Assembly (NCBI GenBank): GCA_003221695.1 | Contig: QHSX01000054.1 | Span: forward strand, 1 to 64,000 | Origin: Candidatus Rokuibacteriota bacterium | Lineage (GTDB): Bacteria > Methylomirabilota > Methylomirabilia > Rokubacteriales > CSP1-6 | DNA length: 64,000 nucleotides | Direction of reading: 5' to 3' | Shown here: piece after piece, positions 1-8,432 of the stretch | How positions within the stretch are numbered: the first letter of the stretch is position 1 | Layout: each line of letters starts with the position of its first letter | The notes under the pieces: generated by a model | Database searches by the model: none | What the model was told of the DNA's origin: nothing | The model's input: only the letters and a program-made list of their open reading frames with translations | Translations under genes and position numbers: made by a program

Positions 1-330
1 GGACCACCCGCCATCGCGGCTATCGGGTGAGCCAACGTCGGCGGAAGCGCGTCGAGGAGATCTTCGGCTGGCTCAAGACCGTCGGCCTGATGCGAAAGAC
101 CCGTCATCGCGGGACCCGCCGCGTGGACTGGATGTTTACCTTTACCTTGGCCGTCTACAACCTCGTTCGGATTCGAAACCTCACGTCCCAAACAGTATGA
201 CGGGGAACGGACAGGGCCTGACGATCGCAGATCGGCCGGCAGCCGGACGCCGCGCGGGTCGCCCGCGGGGCCTCCGCTGGACCGAGTTGAGAACAACAGT
301 GCCGTCGTCATTCGCTTTTTCAGCAGCCTG
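1..330 (+). mobile_element. Right end of an IS5-like insertion sequence
   Basis: The window opens inside a transposase reading frame that stops at 198-200 and is followed by 130 bases of non-coding sequence. At 316-330 lies TTTTTCAGCAGCCTG, which resembles the terminal inverted repeats of IS5/IS4-type elements. It is directly followed by CTAG at 331-334, a plausible duplicated target tetranucleotide. The left end and second inverted repeat are outside the window, so the boundary at 330 is inferred from one end only. The TAG stop of the neighbouring minus-strand gene falls inside this CTAG, so the insertion abuts, and may have reshaped, the 3' end of that gene. Confidence 0.6.
3..200 (+). CDS. 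IS5/IS4-type transposase, C-terminal fragment (5' end outside window)
   Basis: Only the last 65 residues are visible. They include RKRVEEIFGWLKT followed by RKTRHRG and VYNLVRIRNL, the usual C-terminal end of IS5-family DDE transposases. The R-x3-E-x6-K spacing of the IS4/IS5 signature is present, and its E would be the third catalytic acidic residue; the usual upstream Y is replaced by Q. The frame runs to a normal TGA stop, so the visible part shows no decay. Whether the element is complete cannot be judged here. Confidence 0.8.
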   Translation, partial: TTRHRGYRVSQRRRKRVEEIFGWLKTVGLMRKTRHRGTRRVDWMFTFTLAVYNLVRIRNLTSQTV

Positions 331-837
331 CTAGTTGAAGTAGCGCTCCAGGGCACGACTCATCTTCTGGTCCAGTCGCATCGGGGCGTACCGAAGTGGA
401 GCGACGAACGGCAGGAACGGTGCGCCGGGCCCGTAAACCTCTTTTACGAGGTCACTGAGAAGAGGGCACTGCTGCGGCGGGGGTGCATGAACGACCCTGC
501 ACGGCCACCCGTAAGGCCACGCGCGGTATTCGTCGATCGGGTCACGGTCTTGATAGTCTCGCTCCGAGCGCCCCGCCGGGAGCGGGACGAGTTGAACAGT
601 GCCGACGACCCGGCCGAGCTTCTCCGCGAGGTCATACGCCTTGGCCGGTGCGTCGGCGATGTAAATCGCGACGAGGCCGGCGGTCCCCATGAGTTCGTCC
701 GCCATCTCGCGAATGCGTGTCAGGCCCGTCTCGGGGACAGAAATATGCCTGCAGTCCTCGCCGAACCGATACCGTGCCTGGAGCCAGCGGATCGGGCACC
801 GCGCGTCGGCTGGAGGCGACGGGATGTGCCTGCTCAT
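331..837 (-). CDS. Hypothetical protein, possibly PUA/EVE-like fold
   Basis: This 168-residue protein starts at an ATG whose last two bases overlap the TGA of the upstream membrane sensor gene (ATGA), so the two are probably co-translated. I do not recognise the family. The middle part, with KLGRVVGTVQLVPLP and a later YGWPCRVVHAPP, has the short beta-strand pattern of PUA-like or EVE-like RNA/modified-base binding folds, but this is only a resemblance. There is no signal peptide or membrane segment. The gene ends in the CTAG that borders the insertion sequence at 330, so its native C-terminus may have been changed by the insertion. Confidence 0.65.
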   Translation of the reverse strand: MSRHIPSPPADARCPIRWLQARYRFGEDCRHISVPETGLTRIREMADELMGTAGLVAIYIADAPAKAYDLAEKLGRVVGTVQLVPLPAGRSERDYQDRDPIDEYRAWPYGWPCRVVHAPPPQQCPLLSDLVKEVYGPGAPFLPFVAPLRYAPMRLDQKMSRALERYFN

Positions 838-1646
838 CTCGAACGCTGATCGACCGCCTCGGCGCCCGTGCGGTCGGTAATGTCGATCACGATTCCTTCG
901 ACGAGACCGTCGGCCTCGCGGATGCTCGCGAAGACCGTGAGCGGCGCGCCGTCGTTCCGCCACCAGTGGAGCTCCCGGCTGCAGACGAGACCCCCCGGCG
1001 TGAGCGATGCCGTCAACTCCTGCCACTGCACGGGGTCGAGGAAGAGGTCTGTCAGACTCCGCGCCAGAACCTGCTCGGACGAGGCGGCGCCGAGGAGGCG
1101 CGCGAAGAGATCGCTGCACTCGACGATCCGTCCGTCGCGCCGCGCGCGGAATACCCCCCCGAGGCGCGCGATCTGCTGCCGGTAACGCTCGGCCGAGGTA
1201 TACAGCTCGTCCGCGATCGTCGCGAGCTTGGCAGACACCGCTTCCAAGGTCCTCCGCTCCTCGATCTCCCGCCGGAGCTCTCGGGCGACCGACTCGGCGC
1301 GACACTGCGCATCCAGCAACCGAGCGTTCATGGCGCTGACGAGAAGACCGACGCTCACGAATAGGAGGACTCCTACGAGGTCCCCCGGGTCCCGGATCGT
1401 CAGTGAGTGGGCCGGAGACAGATAGAGAGAGGTGATCGCGACTCCGGACAGGAGCGTCGTGAGGAGTCCGGCGCCGAAGCCGCCAAACCAGGCGCTCAAA
1501 ATGACCGCGGGATAGAAGGGCAACAGGAGGTGGTGTTGGCTCCAGTGCGGCGCCATCCCGAGGCTGGTCAGGAACGCGAGTCCCGCCAGGATCACGGCGA
1601 GGCCGTAGCGAGACAACACCCAAAGGGAGCTGGCTCGAGAGCTCAC
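834..1646 (-). CDS. Membrane sensor with DUF4118-like and PAS domains
   Basis: The reading frame extends upstream, but the likely start is the GTG at 1646-1644, preceded by GGAGG at a good distance; this gives 270 residues. Residues about 11-108 form four closely spaced hydrophobic segments typical of the DUF4118 (KdpD-like) sensor region. A charged, probably coiled-coil stretch follows at about 115-160, then a PAS-like domain at 160-258 ending in GIVIDITDRT. No HisKA, HATPase or GGDEF output domain follows; the protein stops after the PAS domain. A role as a stand-alone sensor that acts on a partner is inferred. A candidate sigma-70 promoter lies just upstream. Confidence 0.75.
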   Translation of the reverse strand: MSSRASSLWVLSRYGLAVILAGLAFLTSLGMAPHWSQHHLLLPFYPAVILSAWFGGFGAGLLTTLLSGVAITSLYLSPAHSLTIRDPGDLVGVLLFVSVGLLVSAMNARLLDAQCRAESVARELRREIEERRTLEAVSAKLATIADELYTSAERYRQQIARLGGVFRARRDGRIVECSDLFARLLGAASSEQVLARSLTDLFLDPVQWQELTASLTPGGLVCSRELHWWRNDGAPLTVFASIREADGLVEGIVIDITDRTGAEAVDQRSR

Positions 1647-1680
1647 AAACCCTCCGCCCGTGCCGTCACAGACGGGATGG

Positions 1681-1709
1681 AGAGTAGGCGATGGGTAAGG
1701 TCGCGTCAA
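1681..1709 (-). promoter_or_regulatory. Candidate sigma-70 promoter for the sensor gene
   Basis: On the minus strand TTGACG (1709-1704) is followed by a 17-base spacer and TACTCT (1686-1681). The -35 matches five of six consensus bases and the -10 three of six. A transcript from here would start some 30 bases before the GTG at 1646. The 1647-1884 gap is less GC-rich than its surroundings and also holds a GTTGT-GG-ACAAC inverted repeat near 1809-1820, a possible operator for the divergent gene pair. Confidence 0.4.
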
Positions 1710-1884
1710 TTCATTTTTTTTCCGGGCAACCCTCGGTGTCGGCCAGAGAAAATGGGGTAATCCTCCATCCGACGCCCGCGAGAGCGCGTCAGATCGTGCA
1801 ATTTTTCTGTTGTGGACAACGGTGGAAATGTGGGTAATTGACGACCGACTTGGTGTGTTTCGCTGACTTCGGCCAGAGGGTAGC

Positions 1885-3027
1885 ATGGGGCCCGCGACGA
1901 TGAAACGCGTCCTCATCCTCACTGCCAGCTACGGCTCCGGCCACAACGCCGCGGCGCAGTGTCTCGCGCGGGCCTTCGAGCGCGAGGGGTGTGGGGTCAC
2001 GGTCGTGGACCACTTCCGTGAGCTGGTCTCCCCGCTCTTCGAGCGCGCCTCGCGCGCGCTCTACCACGCGATGCTCCGCCGCGCGCCCGTGCTCTGGGGC
2101 ATCGGCTACGCGCTCGGCGACTGGATGGCGAGCGACTCGCCGCTGGCCCTGGGCGTCACGCGCCTGGGCGCCCGACGGCTCGGGCCGCTGCTCGATTCGC
2201 TCCGGCCGGACGCGGTCGTGACGGTCCACGCCACGCCCGCCACCGCGATGTCCGCGCTGCTCGCGGAGGGCCGGCGCACGCCGCCCCACACCACTGTCGT
2301 CACCGACTTCGTCGCGCACAGCCAGTGGATCGCGCGCCACATCGACTGCTACTGCGTCGCGGCCGACGAGGTGAAGCACGAGTTCATCGCCCGCGGCATC
2401 CCCGCGCAGCGGATCGTCGTGACCGGCATGCCTGTCCGCGCGGAGTTCGCCGAGCCGGAGGACCCCGCCGCCGCGCGCGCCGCCCTCGGGCTCGGGGCGC
2501 GGGTCCCCGTCGTGCTCGCCATGGCGGGCTCGCGCGGCTCGTTCGGTCGCTTGCCCGACGTCGGGCGGGCCCTCGACGCCCTCGAGCGGCCACTCCACGG
2601 GCTCCTCGTCGCGGGCCACGACACGAGCCTCAGGCGAAAGCTCGAGCGCCTCACCGACGGCTCGCGCGTCCGGACACTCGGCTACGTGGAAGACGTCCGT
2701 CGACTCATGGCGGCGGCCGACCTCTTGGTGACGAAGGCCGGCGGCCTGACGCTCGCCGAGGCGATGGTGGCCGAGGTGCCTATCCTTGCCTACGGCTCGC
2801 TGCCCGGCCAGGAGCGCCGCAACGAGCGTTTCGCTGCCCGCGCAGGAGTAGCGCTCGTCGCGCGCTCCTACGTCGAGCTCGTTCACCTGCTCGACCGCGC
2901 GCTCGGCGATCCCGACCTCCTCGAGCGGCTGCGCGCGCGGATCCGCCGCCTCCGGCGGCGCGACGCGACCCAGCGGGTCGTCTCCGCAGTGCTCGAGCCG
3001 CTGGGACAGCCGACGGGGCGGCCGTGA
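1885..3027 (+). CDS. GT28/UgtP-like diacylglycerol glycosyltransferase
   Basis: The 380-residue protein resembles the MGDG synthase / UgtP group of the GT28 family, which transfers a sugar from a nucleotide donor to diacylglycerol or a related lipid on the cytoplasmic face of the membrane. The N-terminus carries the family signature YGSGHNAAA (residues 16-24), and the C-terminal Rossmann half has VTKAGGLTLAEAM, the donor-binding region. No transmembrane helix is evident, as expected for a peripheral enzyme. The start at 1885 is preceded by GAGGG; a second ATG at 1900 is an alternative. It overlaps the following deacetylase by GTGA, suggesting joint work on a glycolipid or sugar carrier. The exact lipid acceptor is unknown. 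Confidence 0.82.
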   Translation: MGPATMKRVLILTASYGSGHNAAAQCLARAFEREGCGVTVVDHFRELVSPLFERASRALYHAMLRRAPVLWGIGYALGDWMASDSPLALGVTRLGARRLGPLLDSLRPDAVVTVHATPATAMSALLAEGRRTPPHTTVVTDFVAHSQWIARHIDCYCVAADEVKHEFIARGIPAQRIVVTGMPVRAEFAEPEDPAAARAALGLGARVPVVLAMAGSRGSFGRLPDVGRALDALERPLHGLLVAGHDTSLRRKLERLTDGSRVRTLGYVEDVRRLMAAADLLVTKAGGLTLAEAMVAEVPILAYGSLPGQERRNERFAARAGVALVARSYVELVHLLDRALGDPDLLERLRARIRRLRRRDATQRVVSAVLEPLGQPTGRP

Positions 3028-3731
3028 TCCTGACGCGGCTCGGTGTCGCCGCCGCCGTCGGATGGGCGGCGTATGCGTGGGGCGCCCACCTACTCGCGCT
3101 CGGCTGCGTGTGGCGCGGCAGCCACGCGACCCGGCGTGTGGCGCTCACGTTCGACGACGGTCCCGATCGCGACTGGACGCCACGCGTTCTCGACCTCCTC
3201 GCCGGGCGCGGGGCGCGCGCGTCGTTCTTCCTGGTGGGCGAGCGTGCCGTGCAGGTCCCGGACGCCGTGCGCCGCATGGTCGGCGACGGCCACGAAGTCG
3301 CGAGCCACGGCTGGTCGCATCGGTCCCTGTGGCTCTGCGGCCCGCGGCGGACCGCAGAGGAGATCGACCGGGCACACGCGACGCTGGCCGAGCTCGCAGG
3401 ACGCGAGCCACGTCATTTCCGTCCCCCGTGGGGGATGGTCAACGCCGCGATGTTCGGCGCGCTCCGCCGCCGTGGCGAGCGGTGCGTGTTCTGGTCGCTC
3501 CAGCCCGAAGGGCTCAGGCCCGTGGCGGCGGAGGACCAGGTGCGGCACGTCCTACGCCGCGCCCACTCCGGAGCCATCGTGGACCTGCACGACGCCGAGG
3601 GACCCTGGCGCGCGCCCGAGCGCCTCGTCCAGGCCCTCCCCGCGATGATCGACGGGCTCCGGGCGGCGGGCTACGAGCTCACGACGGTCACCGAGCTTCT
3701 GGAGAAACCCCCCGCCAGCGCATCGGCGTAA
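3024..3731 (+). CDS. NodB-type polysaccharide deacetylase family protein
   Basis: This 235-residue protein starts at a GTG that overlaps the stop of the glycosyltransferase. An N-terminal hydrophobic segment (residues 5-29) probably anchors it in the membrane. The NodB fold motifs are clear: TFDDGP at 42-47 with the catalytic and metal-binding aspartates, SHGWSH with metal ligands H95 and H99, RPPWG at 133-137 and DLHD at 187-190. Such enzymes remove N-acetyl or N-formyl groups from amino sugars. ArnD, which deformylates a lipid-linked aminoarabinose, is in this superfamily. The nearby ArnT-like and ArnE-like genes on the opposite strand make a lipid-linked substrate attractive, but this is inference. 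Confidence 0.85.
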   Translation: MILTRLGVAAAVGWAAYAWGAHLLALGCVWRGSHATRRVALTFDDGPDRDWTPRVLDLLAGRGARASFFLVGERAVQVPDAVRRMVGDGHEVASHGWSHRSLWLCGPRRTAEEIDRAHATLAELAGREPRHFRPPWGMVNAAMFGALRRRGERCVFWSLQPEGLRPVAAEDQVRHVLRRAHSGAIVDLHDAEGPWRAPERLVQALPAMIDGLRAAGYELTTVTELLEKPPASASA

Positions 3732-3742
3732 CCACCTCTCGA

Positions 3743-3829
3743 GCGCGGGCTTTGCCCGCGCAATCGGTTTGCGGGCCAGGCCGCCGCGCGTAATCCGTGG
3801 GGGGGGTCGGGGGGAGCGGCGGCGCTCCC
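3743..3829. terminator. Two hairpins between convergent genes
   Basis: The gap between the convergent deacetylase and ArnT-like genes holds two perfect inverted repeats. GCGCGGGC / GCCCGCGC at 3743-3761 has a three-base TTT loop. GGGAGCG / CGCTCCC at 3812-3829 has a four-base loop. Neither is followed by a clear T-run on either strand. They could act as bidirectional, U-poor terminators or RNA-stabilising hairpins. Confidence 0.45.
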
Positions 3830-3840
3830 ACTGACGGTGA

Positions 3841-5550
3841 CTAGGGCGGCTCGTTGACCCAGAGCCACCGGCCGCCGTCGGCGAAGACGAGCCGCGCACC
3901 TGGAAGCGCCGCAACGACACTCGCCTCGGGGGGACGCACGCTCACGACCCACACCCGGGCGGTCCCCCAGGCCGTCGCAAGCCGCGCCGCGTCCCAGAAC
4001 GCGTCGCGTGCATCACGGCGGCGCGCTCCGAAGGCCAGCACGCTCTTCTGACCCTCGAGGATCACGGGGCGGCGGCCCGAATACCATTCGAGCGCGCCCG
4101 AGTTCTCGAGCGGGCCCTCGTGGACGATCAGATCCCCCGGCCTGGCGCGCCGAACGAGCTCGAGGCCCATCCCCTGCGCCGCGCGGTGGGCGGAGACCAG
4201 GCTGAGCGCGGCGGCGACCAACGGCAAGAGCGCGAGCATCGGGGCGAGGACGGCGAACGCGGCGACGCGTGGGCGCGCCCACGCGCCGCCTCCTACGAGG
4301 ACGCAGGCGATGGACGTCACGGCGCCCGCCGCGAAGACGAGGGCGGCGTCGCCGAGGAGAGGTTGGAACTCCGCGAACGACGGCAGCGGCGCCCCCTGCC
4401 CAGCCGCCGCGCTCTTGCGCGTGGCGACGTCCGTGGCGCGCAGGACCGACTCGAGAAAGTGACTCCCGTCGCTCACCCAGAAGAGCCCGCAGACCAGCGC
4501 GAGCGCGGCGAAGACGAGCGCATGGGCGACGACGAGACGCCGGCCGCCGTGAAACTCCCAGCCGCGGGCGGCGAGGAGGGCGACCGCGAAGTAAGCGGGC
4601 AGCCCGTAGTGCGGCAGCCGGAACGGGGAGAGCGCCGCCAGCGCGATGCCGCCGACCGCCCAGAGGGCGAGGGCGACCCACGCCGTCTCCCGAGGATCGC
4701 GCCACGCGCGCTGCCGGACGAGTGCTCCGAGCGCGGCGCCGGCCGAGAGGATCCACGGTGCCGCGCCCAGGAGCGCGACCGCCAGGAACTGCGCGACCGA
4801 GAGGGGCACGTCCTCGTCGGGGAACTGGCGGGCCCGCGCCACGTTGAGCACGTGGTTGTCGATCACCGTGTACCAGACGAACCCCGGCGTGCGTCGCTCC
4901 ACCGCCGGCCACCACCCAAAGCCGAGCACGAGGCACGCGAAGACGCCCGGCAACGGAAGCCAGCGGCCGAACGGCCGCGCCCGGCGCGCGAGCGCGAGCG
5001 CCGTGCCGATGATGAGTGGCGGCGCCAGCGCGCCGATCGGGTCCTTCGCGAGCCCCGCCACGCCGAAGACCGCGAGGCCCGCCGCGACCCGCCCGCGCCG
5101 TCCCTCGGCGACGCCCGTGAGGACGAGCGCGAACCCCCAGGCGAGCGCGGCGACGAAGAGCGTCTCGGGGCGGACGTAGCGTGCGAAGGCAAAGAACCCC
5201 ACGCTCGTCAGGAGCGCCATCCCGGCGACGAACCCGCCGAGCGCGCCGAGCAGCCGTCCGCCGAACCACGCCGTGGCCGCGACGCCGGCGAGGGCGGAGA
5301 GCGCGGGCACCGCGCGCGCCACCGTCTCACTCGGCCCGGCGAGGGCCAGCGCGCTGGCGACAAGCGCATAGAGGAGCGGCGGCTTGTCCACGTAGCGGAC
5401 GCCGCCGAGCGTCAGCGTGACCGGATCGCGTGAGCGCAGAAGCTCGCGCGCGATCTCGACGTGCATGCCCTCGCCCGGATCGTCGAAGGGCGCCAGCCCG
5501 AGCCCTTCGAAGACGAGCGGCGCCGCGGTCGCGACCGCGAGCGCCGCCAC
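3841..5550 (-). CDS. ArnT-like (GT83/PMT_2) membrane glycosyltransferase
   Basis: This is a polytopic protein of about 569 residues with ten or more hydrophobic segments. The first loop after the first helix carries FDDPGEG, corresponding to the acidic motif of GT-C glycosyltransferases. A long soluble C-terminal part follows. ArnT-type enzymes use undecaprenyl-phosphate sugars on the periplasmic side to modify lipid A or other lipids. The open frame extends to 5793, but that part is low-complexity and antisense-like. I chose the GTG at 5550-5548; a CTG at 5577 overlapping the upstream stop is an alternative, and the start is uncertain. It is the last gene of the long minus-strand array and follows the small ArnE-like gene, a natural functional pair. 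Confidence 0.78.
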   Translation of the reverse strand: MAALAVATAAPLVFEGLGLAPFDDPGEGMHVEIARELLRSRDPVTLTLGGVRYVDKPPLLYALVASALALAGPSETVARAVPALSALAGVAATAWFGGRLLGALGGFVAGMALLTSVGFFAFARYVRPETLFVAALAWGFALVLTGVAEGRRGRVAAGLAVFGVAGLAKDPIGALAPPLIIGTALALARRARPFGRWLPLPGVFACLVLGFGWWPAVERRTPGFVWYTVIDNHVLNVARARQFPDEDVPLSVAQFLAVALLGAAPWILSAGAALGALVRQRAWRDPRETAWVALALWAVGGIALAALSPFRLPHYGLPAYFAVALLAARGWEFHGGRRLVVAHALVFAALALVCGLFWVSDGSHFLESVLRATDVATRKSAAAGQGAPLPSFAEFQPLLGDAALVFAAGAVTSIACVLVGGGAWARPRVAAFAVLAPMLALLPLVAAALSLVSAHRAAQGMGLELVRRARPGDLIVHEGPLENSGALEWYSGRRPVILEGQKSVLAFGARRRDARDAFWDAARLATAWGTARVWVVSVRPPEASVVAALPGARLVFADGGRWLWVNEPP

Positions 5551-5573
5551 GGCGAGCGCCGCACCTGCGCGCG

Positions 5574-5945
5574 TCAGGTGCGCGAGACCAGGACCGCGCC
5601 GGCCGCGATCAGCACGATGCCGGCCCAGCGGGCCGGCGTCACCGGTTCGGCGAGGAGAAGGCGGGCGAGGAGCGCGACCACGATGTAGTCGATCGCCGTC
5701 AGCGGAAGCACCTGGCTCACGTTCGCCCGCGAGAGCAGGGTCAAGTACATCACGAAGAACGTCGCCTGGAGCGCCACGCCGAGAAGCAGCCACGGGCTCG
5801 AGACCGCACGGACAATCATCCCGCCCACCATCGACGACGGCGCCTCGGTGAGGTCGCCGACCGTCTTCATCCCCTTCGAGAGCAGGACGTGACCGGTGCC
5901 GCCGATCACGACAGCGATCAGGACGAGCACGAAGGTCTTCAGCAT
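5574..5945 (-). CDS. ArnE/EmrE-like small four-helix transporter
   Basis: The protein has 123 residues and four hydrophobic helices, the size and layout of the small drug/metabolite transporter superfamily. Its ATG shares its A with the TGA of the upstream gene (TGATG), indicating translational coupling. Members of this fold include SMR drug pumps and ArnE/ArnF, which move undecaprenyl-phosphate-aminoarabinose across the inner membrane. Because an ArnT-like transferase follows and a polyprenyl-phosphate-type GT2 lies upstream in the same array, a flippase role for a lipid-linked sugar is more likely than drug export. The sequence alone does not decide this. Confidence 0.72.
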   Translation of the reverse strand: MLKTFVLVLIAVVIGGTGHVLLSKGMKTVGDLTEAPSSMVGGMIVRAVSSPWLLLGVALQATFFVMYLTLLSRANVSQVLPLTAIDYIVVALLARLLLAEPVTPARWAGIVLIAAGAVLVSRT

Positions 5946-6358
5946 CAGAACGACCTTCCGATCGCCGCGAGCACCTCGCGCTCGACCGCCTGGTCCGGGG
6001 TCGCGACTGGCTCGTCGCTGTCCATCCAGAGGATGCGCTCGCGCCTGAATACCGTGCGCTCCACCGTGATCGTCGTCCGGTTCTCCCCGTCCGCTTTGAG
6101 GTGGACCCGCAGCCGGTGGCGCGTGCCCTTGGCGTAGACGCCGTAGTCCTCGCCGTCGAGCTTGCGCGAGTCGGTGGTGATCCAGCCGATCGAGCGGTCG
6201 ACCTTGTCGAGGTCCCAGCCGAGGACCTTGAGCACTTTCTCGGCGATGGACCACGCCCGGTCGAGCGTCACCGGAAAGGTCTGGGAGGCCGACCCCGCAT
6301 CGACGGGCGCAACGAGCGCCACGACGAGTGTCGCCAGCACGAACGCGACGATCCTCAT
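5945..6358 (-). CDS. Small exported protein, BamC/NlpB-like
   Basis: The start is the ATG at 6358-6356, preceded by GGAGG about eight bases upstream; the frame upstream of it is spurious. The 137-residue product begins with a clear signal peptide (residues 1-20, cleavage probably after VDAGSA). The mature part has a conserved-looking alpha/beta pattern with FPVTLDRAWSIAEKVL near its start. This resembles the helix-grip repeat of BamC and related small periplasmic proteins, in which a residue stretch after Trp packs over a sheet. No lipobox is seen. A periplasmic partner role for the ABC transporter encoded just upstream is plausible but unproven. Confidence 0.62.
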   Translation of the reverse strand: MRIVAFVLATLVVALVAPVDAGSASQTFPVTLDRAWSIAEKVLKVLGWDLDKVDRSIGWITTDSRKLDGEDYGVYAKGTRHRLRVHLKADGENRTTITVERTVFRRERILWMDSDEPVATPDQAVEREVLAAIGRSF

Positions 6359-6386
6359 TTCGGAACCTCCGGGGCTCAAGGGCGAC

Positions 6387-7052
6387 TCACGCTTCCAGCA
6401 CTCCACCCCGCAGCCGGTAGACCGCCGTGGCGCCCATCGCCGCCTCCGGGCGGTGGCTCACGACGACGACCGCGGCGCCCGCGCGCGCCCGCCGTCGGAG
6501 CGCGTCGAAGATGACGGCGCCGTTGGCGTCGTCCAGATTGCCGGTGGGCTCGTCGGCGAGGAGCAGCGGTGGGTCGTTCAGCACCGCCCGGCAAAAGGCG
6601 ATCCGCTGCTGCTCGCCCCCCGACAGCTCTTGTGGGTAATGGTCCTTCCGTTCGAGCACGCCGAGCTCGTCGAGCAGTACCTGCGCTCGCCGCCGAGCCT
6701 CCGTGCGGTCGCGCCCGGTGTAGCGCGCCGCGAGCACGACATTTTCGAGTGCGGTGAGTGACGGCAGCAGCAGGAACGACTGGAAGACGAAGCCGACCCA
6801 CCGCCCCCGTGCGCGGCTCTTCGCCGAGCGCGAGCGCACGCTGACGCAGACGTTCTCGTATGTGATCTCGCCCGCGTCGGCGTCTTCGAGGAGCCCGAGG
6901 ACGCTGAGGAGCGTGCTCTTGCCGGAGCCCGAGTGCCCGACGACCGCGACCAGCTCGCCGTCCTTCACCGTGAGGTCCACGCCGCGGAGAACCGGGATCG
7001 GCTCGCCCGAGGGGGCCCGGTACGACTTCACGAGGCCGGACGCGCGCAGCAC
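6387..7052 (-). CDS. ABC transporter ATP-binding protein (LolD/MacB type)
   Basis: The 221-residue ATPase has Walker A GHSGSGKS at 39-46, a Q-loop VFQSF, the signature LSGGEQQR, Walker [13 protein letters not shown] and the switch His in VSHRP. The [10 protein letters not shown] form is characteristic of the LolD/FtsE/MacB class, which extracts or exports lipids, lipoproteins or small hydrophobic molecules rather than importing solutes. It lies 9 bases after the FtsX-type permease gene in the same direction. In this context it may release a lipid made by the ketosynthase genes. No dedicated MacA-like adaptor is present in this array. Confidence 0.88.
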   Translation of the reverse strand: MLRASGLVKSYRAPSGEPIPVLRGVDLTVKDGELVAVVGHSGSGKSTLLSVLGLLEDADAGEITYENVCVSVRSRSAKSRARGRWVGFVFQSFLLLPSLTALENVVLAARYTGRDRTEARRRAQVLLDELGVLERKDHYPQELSGGEQQRIAFCRAVLNDPPLLLADEPTGNLDDANGAVIFDALRRRARAGAAVVVVSHRPEAAMGATAVYRLRGGVLEA

Positions 7053-7061
7053 GGCGCCGCG

Positions 7062-8243
7062 CTACGCGCCCCGCCGGATGGCCTCGGCCGGCGAGAGGCT
7101 GGCGACGCGCAAGGTGGCCCACGCCGCCGCGGCGGCGCCCAGGAGGACCGAGAAGGCGAACGCCCCCCCGAGGAGGCGCGTCGAGAAGTGGAAGAGCTGC
7201 TGGCCCGAGCGGCCCGCCCACACGTCGATGGAACTTCCGAGCAGAATCGCGAGCCCGACGCCGGCGGCGCCACCGCACACCGTGACCACCAGCGCCTCGC
7301 CCAAGACCTCGCGCGCGAGGTCCAGGTCCGTCGCGCCGAGTGCCTGCTTGACGCCGAAGTCGCGGATCCGCTCGAAGATCGCCGCCGCCATGGTGTTGGC
7401 GAGCGAGAGGCCGCCGATCACGAGCGCGAGCACGCCGATTCCGACGAGCAGCGCCGCGAAGAACGCGGTCGAGGCGCGGAGCAGTCGCGACAGCTCGCTC
7501 GGAAGCTGCACGTTGACGTCGGGCACCTCGGCCATGATCCGTCGGGCGACCGCGTCTGGGTCCGCGCCATCGCGCCAGCCGACCGCGACGCCGGTGTTGA
7601 GGTCGCCGGCCGTGAGCGCCGCCGCGCCCGACGCGAGCAGGGTCCGGAGCAGGCGGTCCTTCGCCACCCACTGCTCCCGGGCGTCCTCGATCGGGACGAA
7701 CACGAAGCGGTCGGGCGCCGTCAGCATGCGCTCGAGGATCCCGACGACCTCATACGTCGCGCCCTCGAGCGCGAGCCCCGAGCCCACGCCAAGGCCGTGC
7801 GAGGCGGCGAACGCGGCCCCGACCACGGCCCGGTGCCGGTCGCCCGCGCGCAGATACCGGCCGACGCGCACCGGCAGCGCGCGGTAGTAGCGGTTCGGCA
7901 TCGGCACCGAGAGGTCGAGCCCGAGGACCAGCTCCTGGGTCAGGGTCATGAACTGCGACGTGGAGGGGTCCAGCGGGAGCATGACCTGGGGCTGCACCCC
8001 CGCGACGCCCGAGACCGCGGAAATCTTTTTGATTGTTGCCGCCGGCAGGAGACCGCCCGCCGTGAAGCCCGCGCCCATTCCCATCCCCCGCCCGGCCACG
8101 GAGATCTGGCCGAGGACGAAGCGGTCGCCGCCCTCGATGAAGCGCACGATGCGCTCGCTCATGGCGCCCAGCGTGACGAGACCGGCGACGCCGATCGCGA
8201 TCCCGGCGATCGCGAACGCGTACCCGCGAAGAATTCTCAGCAC
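7062..8243 (-). CDS. FtsX/MacB-type ABC transporter permease
   Basis: This 393-residue protein has one N-terminal helix (about residues 8-27), a large extracytoplasmic region, and three C-terminal helices. This is the MacB_PCD plus FtsX layout of type VII ABC systems. SLANTMAAAIFERIRDFGVKQALGAT is the typical region after the second helix where the permease contacts the ATPase. The GTG start at 8243 lies within the last partial unit of the 44-bp repeat array, only a few bases downstream of it. The ATPase gene follows, so the two form one transporter. Confidence 0.85.
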   Translation of the reverse strand: MLRILRGYAFAIAGIAIGVAGLVTLGAMSERIVRFIEGGDRFVLGQISVAGRGMGMGAGFTAGGLLPAATIKKISAVSGVAGVQPQVMLPLDPSTSQFMTLTQELVLGLDLSVPMPNRYYRALPVRVGRYLRAGDRHRAVVGAAFAASHGLGVGSGLALEGATYEVVGILERMLTAPDRFVFVPIEDAREQWVAKDRLLRTLLASGAAALTAGDLNTGVAVGWRDGADPDAVARRIMAEVPDVNVQLPSELSRLLRASTAFFAALLVGIGVLALVIGGLSLANTMAAAIFERIRDFGVKQALGATDLDLAREVLGEALVVTVCGGAAGVGLAILLGSSIDVWAGRSGQQLFHFSTRLLGGAFAFSVLLGAAAAAWATLRVASLSPAEAIRRGA

Positions 8244-8250
8244 GCCGCGG

Positions 8251-8432
8251 CTCGTACGCTCCGGTTCACAGACTCGCCTCGCCTGCGGCTGCGGCTCGTA
8301 CGCTCCGGTTCACAGACTCGCCTCGCCTGCGGCTGCGGCTCGTACGCTCCGGTTCACAGACTCGCCTCGCCTGCGGCTGCGGCTCGTACGCTCCGGTTCA
8401 CAGACTCGCCTCGCCTGCGGCTGCGGCTCGTA
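8251..8432 (-). repeat. Four 44-bp tandem repeats at a gene junction
   Basis: Four head-to-tail copies begin at 8251, 8295, 8339 and 8383 with a partial fifth at 8427; I see no difference between copies. There are no spacers, so this is not a CRISPR. Read on the minus strand each unit contains TACGAGCCGCAG, then GCGAGGCGAGTCTGTGA, then CCGGAGCG. The array fills the space between the end of the halogenase-like gene and the permease start. It belongs to the same family as the arrays at 15.2, 27.9 and 51.4 kb. Confidence 0.9.

Noticed and set aside
4120-5433. Long plus-strand frame (437 residues) opposite the ArnT-like gene
   Set aside because: Arg/Glu-rich low-complexity product with no family motif; it mirrors the codon bias of the real gene on the other strand.
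8251-8432. CRISPR array
   Set aside because: The copies are contiguous with no spacers and there are no cas genes.
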